Source: Salticus scenicus
Taxonomy: Eukaryota; Arthropoda; Arachnida; Araneae; Salticidae
Length of the DNA stretch: 64,000 nt
Assembly: GCA_963930645.1 (NCBI GenBank)
Contig: OZ005648.1
Span: 275,447,403-275,511,402, forward strand
Direction: 5' to 3'
The position numbers were made by a program, and so were the translations under genes. The notes under the pieces were generated by a model. The model saw only the letters and a program-made list of their open reading frames with translations, did not search any database and had not been told where the DNA came from. Position 1 is the first letter of the stretch; every line of letters starts with the position of its first letter. Positions 55,131 to 64,000 of this stretch are shown in pieces.

Positions 55131-56000
55131 AGACTCCTGATTTCGTGTTTGCAGTCGTGAATCCATGAGAAAGTAATCAAGGCAGGTTAACTAGAAACTT
55201 ATTTATAAAAGTCCATTTGCGTGCTAGGGAACCGAGTCATTTTAGGCAATGAAGTCAGCTGGGGTCTCGTAATCAGTCCCGCGTCGTGACCAGACCTCGC
55301 ATGAAACGTTCAACTCCGGTGGCGCGTAGCTGCTAACTTTTTCTGGCAAGAGCTAATCAAGAGAGATTAAAAGAGAGCTAGAGATCCTGAGTTTTTTGGC
55401 GAGTACCGTCTTTTAAACCCTAATTTGTGGTGTAAATTGGCGGATTTCTAAACCCAACCCATTTTATTTAATTGGTTATTTTATTCAAAACCAACGCTCT
55501 TCCTGCCTTTTCATTGTTTTCTATTGGTTATACTTTTGTATTCTGCAGACATCGCGACTCTGGTCGGCGCCCTATTTTGCCAACTCGCCAAGTCATTAAA
55601 ATCATTATTTATTGCTTTGTATCTGACATGAAATAATCAAACCGCAATTTAGACTCATTAAAATAATTATCTTTTGCTTTGTATGCCTATTGCTTATTAA
55701 ATTTATTTCTAGGCCAATTATAAAGCTATTTCCAGACATCAAAATACTTAAATGAATCATATGCTTATTTATTTCAAAGGATGATAACCGCGATTGCACT
55801 TTCCACTCGCTATTTTTCCCATACTTTTAGAGTAATTTATAATCCAATATGAAATTTCTTTTAATGCTTTCTGCTATCTAAAAAGAATACCGTAGAACGT
55901 AAACAGACTAATTTAAAATATAAAAATATTAATTTATTTCTTACCTCTTTTCATCTATTATATTTTATAATCTTTCATATCCCCCTCCCCCCCCGTCCAA
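55131..56000 (-). mobile_element. possible LTR retrotransposon fragment (polypurine tract, LTR, primer site, leader)
   Basis: Less AT-rich than its surroundings. On the minus strand a purine run GGGGGGGGAGGGGG (55981-55996) precedes ~400 AT-rich bases. Next comes a GGCGCCGACCAGAG string (55560-55573) that resembles a primer-binding region, then ~430 bases of mixed composition with a TATTTATAAAAG-like TATA box on the plus strand at 55198-55209. The order fits tract-LTR-primer site-leader. No gag or pol is next to it, and the LTR ends are not fixed, so this is tentative. Confidence 0.3.
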
Positions 56001-57088
56001 GAAAGGTCCCCCAGTCTTGCGTCCAAGACTGTGGGATCTTACCTGGTAGGTAAGTAAAATTTTCGAAGTCCTATACGTTTGCTTATGAAAAAGGTGAGTA
56101 AAAAAAAAATTTCCCTAATTCCTGCAGAATGTTCTTCATTGCCCTGGACTCGTACAGAGGGTTACAGTCTTCACCATCATTTTGGTGGTTCATATAAAAA
56201 TATTATACATAATAACATGTGTAATAATATAGTAAATGTACATTTATATTTTTTAAATCTAGATTAAATGCTTACAATATAATATAGGTACTACAAATAT
56301 AATATAATGAAATGTAACACACAATAATATAAAAATAGATTCAAACAATATAGAGAGCGTTGACCGGTCGTTGATAAATTTTCTTAAAAATGTCTCTGAA
56401 ATATGTTTCAAAGTCTTTAATTCAGTTTATTATGATTGTTCACTGTATTTTTGTCTTTCATGACAGTTTTTAACAAGTTCATGTATGGTCCACTCAACTG
56501 CCACTGTCCATTTGATTAACATTTTTGTCTATTACACACTTAAATAATAGATTAATTATAAAACATGATTTTTTTTTTCCATATTGACAATAAAACTATG
56601 TGATTTAAACTATTATACCATATAAATATAAAATTTTTATATAATTCAATACAATTATATAATATATAGAAAAACAACTAAATTAATATTACAAATCATA
56701 ACTAATAAAATTTTCTATTTACACAGGAAATTGAAATCAATAAGTCACTTTTTATTAGGACCTATCATTCCATACATTTTCTCATGATATAACTATAACC
56801 ATACCAAAAAAAAAAAAAAATTCTTTTTTCAAGAATTTATGTGAATGGGTGCCTTGACCCTTGAAACCCTGTGAGAGTTTGCCAACCAAACAACAATCTA
56901 AAGCGCAAAAAGGTGGATTTCTGGCAAATCTCATCAGGGGGATAAGCATGCATGTTTCCCCATGCTCCTCAGATTTCTCACTCAGGTGAGTTTAGAGGAC
57001 CATGAGTAAACAGTTGGCTAAAAGAAAGGGGGATTTAAAGGAGTGAAGGACCCGGGTTTCGAGATTCACTTTAGATTTTTATTTATTA
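56001..57088. other. stretch left of the second Helitron, no gene
   Basis: The first part has an inverted pair AGTCTTG/CAAGACT (56013-56029). The middle is AT-rich. The 56830-57060 part has higher G+C and could be the far half of the Ty3 LTR that the Helitron split, since it directly adjoins the Helitron end, but there is no second LTR here to compare with. Confidence 0.35.
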
Positions 57089-59475
57089 CTAGCAGGCTAT
57101 GCCCGCTTCGCTGGTCATTATTTTAAAATGAATCACTGTAGTTAATGAATTCTCAAATTTGCATTAATTTTTATCATGTGAAAAAAAAGAGAGAGAAAAA
57201 ATTCTGATTGGAAAAAATGTCACACATGGTCCCCACTGCCTTCGGCAGCGCAGGCCTTTGTGTGCTGCGCGCGTGCATTTATGTTCGACACTCTTAATGC
57301 ATGACTATATTATCGTAAGGGAAAAACATAAATATATATATACATATACATATATTTAAAAAAAAAAATCTTCTCCCATTGTTGAATAATCGGTCCGGGA
57401 CCCCAATTCCTGCGCGCCGCGCATAGTCCTTCACCTACAGTTCCCACCCCTCCAAATTATTTTAGACCTTAAAAATACTCGCAGTCGTACTCTCCGTCAT
57501 TTAAACCTAATAATACTGATTTCTAACATTCTATCTGAATTTCTTTCTTTTTACCCCTGCGTCCGTCCCCCTTTCCTCCACTCGTAATAATTCTGTACTT
57601 TCGAAAATATCCGCAATATATTTATCCGGCCTCAAAACCTAACAACACTAATTTTCAGCGATCTAACCGTTATTTATATATTTTTGCTCTTTACACCCTT
57701 TCCCGTCTATCCTAATAATTTTACAAATTCGAAAATATTCGCAATCGATTGAAAGGTATCAAAAACCTCCATGTGCCAATTTTGAGCAACCTAACTCTAT
57801 TTTTATTTTTTGTCCCTCCGCACTCCCCCTCCCACCCCTCCTAATTACTTTACAAATTCGAAAATATCCGCAATCGATTTGTAAGTATCAAAAACCTCTA
57901 TGTACCAATTTTGAACGGTCTAACTCTATTTTTATTTTTTTGCCCCTTCACCCCCTCCATCTTTCTAACACCCATAATAACTTTACACTTTCGAAAATAT
58001 CCTTATTCGACTTCCCGGCCTGTAAAACCTATCTGTACCAATTTTGAACAATCTAACTGTATTTCTATTTTCTTTTTATGCCCCATAGCCCCCTTTCCCG
58101 CCCCACCTGGTATGAATTTCTAAAATTAAAACAATTATTTGTGAGAGCTGTATTTTAGAACAAAAATCTCACATATATCTTTTTTTCTGTTTGTGATATA
58201 AAGGATTATTTCAAATCACGTTTTGCCCCCTCTCTCTCCCCCTCTTGGGGGCTGAATTTCTAAAATTCCAGAAATTACTTTTTAGGTATTAGCTATATAT
58301 TGGAGCAAAAGTTTCATGTATATCTGTTTTTTTGTTTGAGATATATAGGAGTATGTGAAATCACATTTTGCCCCCCTTTCCCCCCTTGGGGACCGAATTT
58401 CTAAAATTCCAGAAATTGATTTTTAGATATTTGTGTTAGCTATATTTTAAAGCAAAATTTTTACGGATATCTGTTTTTTTCTTTGAGTTATGGAGGTTTT
58501 TGTGAAATCACATTTTGCCCCCTACTTCCCCTTGGGGGGCGAATTTCGTAAAATCGCTTCTTAGGGGGTGCTTACACTATATGTTTATAATCTGACCCAG
58601 TTTCGAGTCAGTGGCTCCAGTATATTTTGCTGTGCGTTGATGAGTCAGTGAGTGAGTGAGTGGAAGTACTCCTTTATATGTATAGATTGCCCCTTCACCC
58701 CCTCCCCCTTTCTGACCCCCCTAATAACTTTACACTTTCGAAAATATCCTCATTCGACATCCAGGCCTGTAAAACCTATCTGTACCAATTTTGAACAATC
58801 TAACTGTATTTCTATTATTTTTTCTGCCCCATAGTCCCCTTTCCCGCCCCACCTAGGATGAATTTCTGAAATAAAAAAAAAATATTTTTTTTTTTATGCA
58901 TTTGTGAGAGCTATATTTTAGGACAAAAATCTCACATGTATCTTTTTTCTGTTTGCGATATAAAGGATTATTTCGAATCACGTTTTGCTCCCTCTCTCTC
59001 CCCCTCTTGGGGGCTGAATTTCTAAAATTCTAGAAATTGCTTTTTAGGTATTTGTATTAGCTATATATTGAAGCAAAAGTTTCACGTATATCTATTTTTT
59101 TGTTTGAGATATATAGGAGTATGTGAAACCACGTTTTGAGCATGTGAAATCACGTTTTGCCCCCTTTCCCCCTTTGGGGACCGAATTTCTAAAATTCCAG
59201 AAATTGGTTTTTAGATATTTGTGTTAACTATATTTTAAAGCAACAATTGTACGGATATCTGTTTTTTTCTTTGAGTTAAGGAGGTTTTTGTGAAATCACA
59301 TTTTGCCCCCTACTCCCCCTTGGGGGGCGAATTTCGTAAAATCGCTTCTTAGTGGGTGCTTACACTATATGTTCTATAATCTGACCCAGTTTCGAGTCAG
59401 TGGCTCCAGTAGATTTTGCTGTGCGTTGATGAGTCAGTGAGTGAGTGAGTGGAAGTACTCTTTTATATGTATAGA
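57089..59475 (-). mobile_element. non-autonomous Helitron (copy C) with two tandem 5' ends
   Basis: The minus-strand 3' end GCGGGCATAGCCTGCTAG is followed by T (plus strand A|CTAG at 57088/57089). The 5' end TCTATACATATAAAAGAGTA lies at 59475, next to host T. A second, internal 5' end (TCTATACATATAAAGGAGTA) lies at 58686. The interior repeats the minisatellites of copy A: TTCGAAAATATCCGCAAT units from about 57600 and CCTTGGGG(A/G)CGAATTT units. The part 57941-58686 is duplicated as 58688-59475, so one 3' end serves two 5' ends. No Rep/helicase. It inserted close to the 3' end of Ty3 copy 3. Confidence 0.82.
58688..59475 (-). repeat. tandem duplication including the Helitron 5' terminus
   Basis: TGCCCCTTCACCCCCTCC starts both 57941 and 58688. 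The copies then run in parallel (TTTACACTTTCGAAAATATC, TGGGGGCTGAATTTCTAAAA, GTGGCTCCAGTA, GAGTCAGTGAGTGAGTGAGT) to the 5' end. They differ by scattered substitutions and a ~20-base insertion near 59134, so they are not an assembly echo. Confidence 0.85.
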
Positions 59476-59581
59476 TTAAGTATTTTCTAAACGAATGTTT
59501 ACTTATAAAAGAAGGAGGCACAATCATGTAACCGCACGGTCATGCCACTGAGTCGAAGAAAGGCAGCTATACCTCCCGACA
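59476..59581 (-). other. start of the 3' LTR of Ty3 copy 3
   Basis: On the minus strand a purine-rich stretch (GGGGAAATAGGCGGGA) precedes TGTCGGGAGGTATAGCTG at 59581, a plausible polypurine tract and TG-starting LTR. The Helitron interrupts it at 59475/59476. The end of the LTR is not located. Confidence 0.5.
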
Positions 59582-59587
59582 TCCCGC

Positions 59588-62500
59588 CTATTTCCCCGAA
59601 CTCAGTGGGTCCTCATCCAACGCGTCGCAGGGAGATAGAACAGCAAAAAAAAAATTAGTCTGGCGCAGAACTGACCCAGTGTTATTATGGCTTAGTTTGA
59701 ATTTTTGTGGATTATTATAATATCTTAACTTAGATGAATGAACAATTTCGGATTGTTTCTTGAAATGAGGATTTGGTCTATTTATTTCGAAATTCACCTC
59801 TGATAATTGTTTTAATATTGTATACCGTCCGGAGTATGGGGAGGTTAATTTACGCGTATTACAATTCTTCATGTAATTCTTCATATAATACTTCATTACC
59901 AACTTTAAATTTAGCAGGGAGAAACCGAGCATCATATCTTACTTTATTTCTATTATGGTATTCAATTGTGTGTTCTTTTGCTAACTTTCTAGTTTCATCC
60001 ACCTTGGAATAATAACTGTTAATGGGAATTAAAGGATCATAAGGAAAGTTTCCAAATAATAAATAACTAGGTGAGAATTTTGTAACTGAATGAGGGGTGG
60101 CATTATACTGGCTAAGCACCTCCTCTAATAATTTGGACCAAGGTACTTTAGATGAAAGGTTTGATTAACGCGTTCTACTTTTCCATTTGTCTCCGGGTGA
60201 TGACTGCTAGTTAAAATATGTTTAACATTATAATTTCTTAAAAATTTCTTAAAGCGTGATGAAGTAAATGCAGAATTCCTATCTGTTAACAGTTTTTCAG
60301 GTACTTGTATTTGGAAAATTTGTTTCAAACAGTTGGTATAAGTTTCAGTTGTCCCACTTTTTGATGGAAATCCCCATACGTAACGAGTTGCATGGTCGAT
60401 GACCAAATGCAAATACTTTTTTGTTGAATTGTAATAATTAAATCCTCCAACAGTGTCTAAAGACAAACATTCAAAGGGCTTGTCTATTGGGGGTACCTGC
60501 TGTAATAATCCAAATCTTTTCTGTTTACATTTCTTGTTAATTTAACACGTATGACAATATTTAACAAAATTTTCAATGTCTTTATTTATTGAGGGCCAAT
60601 AATATTGAGGGGTAATTAAATTTATCATCTTTTGAATACCTGGATGACCGAATTGTGCATGGGCCTTGTTTAATAAAGTTAATCTTAGTGACATTGGAAC
60701 TATAATCTTATACAAACTTTTCTTTTTCGTTACAATCAGATCATTAATTTCTATATATTTTTTACTATTAATAATTACATTTTCCTGTTGTTACATACTT
60801 TTAATTTCATTCAGGTCAAGGAGGTGGACATGATGCACGTGATGATGGGAATTATGTTGGGACTCAGGTAGTCTTGATAGCATATCGGCTTCAATGTTGG
60901 TAGATCCTTTTTGATTCTTTATTTCATAATCAAGCATGCTGAGTTTCAATGACCATCTGAAAAGACGTCCTCTAAGAATTTTTACATTTTTAAGCCAAGT
61001 AAGGGCGGCATGATCAGTATGGATAATAAATTTGTGTCCATGTAAATAATGATAAAATTTATCTAATGCATCTATAATTGCAAGGCATTCAAGTTCTGTG
61101 ATGGCATAATTTTTTTCATAATCTTTTAAATTTCGGGAATGATATGCTATAGGGTGTAATTTTTCATTTTCATCGGATTGTTTCACTACACATCCAACAC
61201 CATGACTTGAAGCGTCAACAAACAAATGACATGGTTTCTTGGGGTTATACAAGTTCAAAAGGGTTTTTCAATTAAAGCATTTTTTAATTTTTGAAATGAC
61301 TGTTCACATTTATCAGTCCATACATAAGGAACATTTTTCTTAAGCAAGTTATTTAAGGGATACCGAATTTTAGCATAATTTGAAATGAATTTATTATAAA
61401 CATCCTAAAAATCTCTATAACTCTTTAACATTTTTGGGGCGTTCTAATTTATTTATTGATTCAATATTAGCATTGTCAGGTGTAATTGTACCATTGGAAA
61501 CCTCATACCCAAGAAAATTTATTTTAGACTTAACAAAATTACATTTAGATAATTTTAGTTTAAGATTTTCATTTATACAGATTTGAAAAATTCTTTCTAA
61601 ATGCGCCATATGCTCCTCTTCATTTTCAGAAAATATAATGATATCATCGAAATAATTACAAGCAAAATCAATTTTGTATTTTTGTAAAATTCTCCTTATG
61701 GTACGGTTAAATATGGCAGGGGCATTTTTCAAGCCAAAAGGTAAAACAAGCCATTCATACAAGCCATTCATACAAGCCAAAAGTAGTGGCAAAAGCTAAT
61801 TTCTCTGTGTCTTTTGGGTGGATAGGAATATGCCAATATCCACTAGCTAGATCTAATGTGGAGAAAACTTTAGATTGTGCTCATTTATCAAGTAATGTAT
61901 CTATTCTAGGTAAGGGTTCAGCATCAGTTTTTGTAATACCGTTTAATTTACGGAAGTCGATACAGAGTCTTGTTTTCTTTCCTTCTTTCCTTTTATAGAC
62001 TAAAGTTACAGGTGTAGAGTATGGAGACTGGCTTTCTTTTATGAGTTTAGCATTCAACAGATTTTGGACCTGCTCTCGAATTTCAGCTTCCTCTTTAGGA
62101 GAGGTGCGATATGCTCTTAAAGAAACAGGTAAGTCAGAATTTAAATATATTTTTTGAGGTTCCATTCTGATACGACCCACATCATATTTTGTTTTAGCAA
62201 AAATTTTAACATATCTACTTAACAATTTAGGTAATGGATTATCAGTAGTGGAATTAGATCCAGTGGGGATTCGTAATTCTTGGGGAATTCTAAGGGTATT
62301 GGTATTTGCAGTTGTAGGAATGGAAGATTGTTGTGGAGTTCTAAATATATTTGACTTTGTAGTGCTATGAATGGAAAAGTGCTGTGGAGCGCACTGAGAA
62401 TTGTATATAGGATTCCCAGGGGGCTTCTGCCCTTCTTTTTTCAAAATAGGATTATATATATGCAAAGATTCGTATTCCGTTTGATCATTATCAATTAAAG

Positions 62501-62891
62501 GTATGTTTTTATTATCTTGTGAAATAGTAAACTCAACTAAATTAACATTTAACCTAAATAGGCTGCAATGAGGTAGTCCGAGTAATGCATAGGGTAAATC
62601 GCCATGAATCATAAACATGTCTACATTTTTTGTAATATCACCTATTCTTAAATTATCATTACACTTGTACTTAATTTGAATAACTCCTCGGGTTTGTCCA
62701 GCAGAGATTGTGTTTGAGATTCGAATCTTTTTTAACTTTAATTTATTCACTAGCGTTGAAGAAATAATTGTTAAAGAACTTCCAGAGTCCAACAGTAAAG
62801 GGTGAGTCTTTTCAGGGAGATGTTTGTCGTTACTAGATTGACGGTTTGTTTTTATTGGCCAATGTAATTGTGAGAGGTGTCCGGACACCAT
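59588..62891 (-). pseudogene. Ty3-type pol (protease-RT-RNase H-integrase), copy 3
   Basis: The minus-strand frame starts MVSGHLSQLHWPIKT, in phase with gag. Protease: PLLLDSGSSLTIIS (~residue 32-45). Reverse transcriptase: SQSPYSTPVTLVYKRKEGKK, LDLASGYWHIPI, VLPFGLKNAPAIFN and CNYFDDIIIFSEN (catalytic YFDD). RNase H: HLFVDASSHGVGCV, AITELECLAIIDAL, IIHTDHAALTWL and EADMLSRL. Integrase: AHAQFGHPGIQ with KYCHTC (His-His-Cys-Cys finger), then SLDTVGGFNYY, KLLTDRNSAFTSS and HHPETNGKVERVNQ, an exact DD35E spacing. No chromodomain or envelope frame. Lesions: TGA at 61881-61883; a 13-bp tandem duplication (61748-61760/61761-61773) that shifts frame in RT; frame changes around 61415 and 61265; a stop just after the integrase finger near 60543; and a short duplicated AATTCTTCAT near 59865-59882 that shifts the tail. 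Confidence 0.92.
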
Positions 62892-62897
62892 TAACCG

Positions 62898-63893
62898 TTA
62901 ACAGTCACTTTCAACATTCTCTCTGTTTTGATTCTCTTCACTACTTGGCATAATCGCAGGAGTTGACGTAGATGTTAAGCTAGGTGTAGGTACCGGTAGA
63001 GGAGTTGTTGGTTGCGTTCTAAAAGGACAAGTGCGTGACCAATGATATGCATTTAAGATTCCAAAGTTTGTGCAAATATAGCACGGAGCTGGTGGCAACC
63101 TTCCCTGAAAATGTACATTAGAGGGGTTTCGAGGGGGTCTATTCATTCGTGGTGGATTATTCGCATTTATTGGTGCATACCCTCGTTGTGGGGGATTTTG
63201 GTAAGGATATCGATAAGTCCATGGTCGGTTATTATAGAAGACATTTCTGAATCTTGGTGTCTGCCCTTGTGGTCTAACATTACTCATTTGCGTAGTTACG
63301 GGCGCTAGTTCAGGTTTTTTAGTCACTTTATCTGGTTGTTGAATTTTAATAAGTGTGTGGACAATTTCGCGCCATTGATTAGTAGTTTCAGGTCCGCGTA
63401 CAGCCACTAGTTGTCGTAGCTCTAAAGGTAAGCCGTCAGTTAGTGCTTCTAGAATTAACTTGGAGGTTAGTCCTAATTTCCTACCAAACTTAACTTTTGT
63501 TTGATAATTCTCGTTCAAATCTTCTCCTATTTTAAATTTTACTTCACTGAAATGGGAAATAGCCAACGTTTGAGGTCCCGAAAATTTTTCTCTAAATAAT
63601 AACAACATTTCCTCCCAATGTAGGGCCTCTCTACAGTTGTTAATATAGGTGGTTAATGCCTTCCCTTTCAAATATTTATGAATATTTTTGATCTTCCAAA
63701 GTTCGTCCTTATGATTATCTACACATATGCTGTCAAAATACGCTAACCAGGCTTCAAATTCCATCCCAGTTTCACTGTCAAAATTAATTATATTTAATTT
63801 GGTATTTTCGGCGATGGCATAATTAATTTCTTCCTCCTCGTGGCTTTCCGACTTTGCAGGGATATCAGGCCTAGAACGTTCCCCGTCTGACAT
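62898..63893 (-). CDS. Ty3-type gag, copy 3
   Basis: An intact 331-codon frame beginning MSDGERSRPDIPAKSES. Residues ~35-200 form the capsid region (FEAWLAYFDSICVD, KIKNIHKYLKGKALTTYI, WEEMLLLFREKF, LTDGLPLELRQLV), as in Ty3-type Gag. A Pro/Arg/Asn-rich linker (~200-265) follows, then a zinc knuckle of unusual spacing, C271-X2-C274-X9-H284-X4-C289, where most retroelements have X4 before His. The C-terminal tail is Pro/Thr/Ser-rich. The frame ends TAA (62898-62900) and pol continues in the same phase two codons later (CGG TTA ATG). In related elements Gag forms the virus-like particle. The 5' LTR must lie beyond 63893, mostly outside the window. Confidence 0.9.
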   Translation of the reverse strand: MSDGERSRPDIPAKSESHEEEEINYAIAENTKLNIINFDSETGMEFEAWLAYFDSICVDNHKDELWKIKNIHKYLKGKALTTYINNCREALHWEEMLLLFREKFSGPQTLAISHFSEVKFKIGEDLNENYQTKVKFGRKLGLTSKLILEALTDGLPLELRQLVAVRGPETTNQWREIVHTLIKIQQPDKVTKKPELAPVTTQMSNVRPQGQTPRFRNVFYNNRPWTYRYPYQNPPQRGYAPINANNPPRMNRPPRNPSNVHFQGRLPPAPCYICTNFGILNAYHWSRTCPFRTQPTTPLPVPTPSLTSTSTPAIMPSSEENQNRENVESDC

Positions 63894-64000
63894 TTTAAAT
63901 TTAAACTCTAGGATTTACTAACTCAAAATATTTATACCAAAATAATAATAAGTAATGAAAATTAAAAATATAGAACCTTATGAAAAAATAACAATCACAA
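63894..64000 (-). other. leader of Ty3 copy 3
   Basis: A-rich sequence immediately upstream of the gag Met. No primer-binding site is visible before the window ends. Confidence 0.5.

Overview
The window reads as a stretch of AT-rich arthropod nuclear DNA built almost entirely from dead or dying transposable elements. I found no host protein-coding gene, rRNA or functional tRNA. Evidence for an animal, probably an arthropod, is the mix of an R1/LOA-type non-LTR retrotransposon, three Ty3-type LTR retrotransposons, Tc1, mariner, hAT and piggyBac-like DNA elements, Helitrons with insect-style ends, and tRNA-derived SINEs, all in long A/T homopolymer-rich DNA. The Ty3 copies have a chelicerate (spider-like) flavour, but I cannot prove a taxon from the sequence alone. 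There is one 200-base assembly gap (10905-11104).

Layout. 1-7250: one nearly full-length non-LTR retrotransposon on the minus strand (3' UTR, ORF2 with endonuclease/RT/RNase H broken by one frameshift and three stops, ORF1 with zinc knuckles, and a G-rich 5' UTR). 8133-10808: a decayed hAT-like element carrying a fold-back and a complete nested hAT MITE. 12475-13872: a non-autonomous Helitron full of minisatellite. 16135-19258: a 5'-truncated Ty3 pol pseudogene (+). 20940-24710: fold-back MITE and tandemly repeated transposon debris. 25940-26990: Tc1 remnant with a duplicated tail. 26990-29539: Ty3 remnant (-) with a hAT copy in its leader (29573-30111, perfect 8-bp target duplication). 31040-32290: SINE and mariner pseudogene. 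33124-46715: mostly MITEs, minisatellites and SINEs in AT-rich DNA. 47540-54260: a dense cluster of nested MITEs (three-level nest at 51711-52409). 55130-56000: possible LTR fragment. 57089-59475: a Helitron with two tandem 5' ends, inserted just beyond the coding end of a near-complete Ty3 element (59581-63893, minus).

How the parts relate. The window is best read as an insertion history. Target-site duplications and interrupted reading frames order several events: hAT into Ty3 leader, Helitron into Ty3 LTR, a Tc1-type MITE into a TGCCAAC-type MITE, and a piggyBac-like MITE plus another MITE into a third. The most unusual items are a MITE family with TGCCAAC ends and apparent 6-bp target duplications, two elements built as header + simple repeat + tandem ~170-bp units, the Helitron with a duplicated 5' terminus, and a Ty3 gag-pol junction where an in-frame TAA is followed by CGG TTA.
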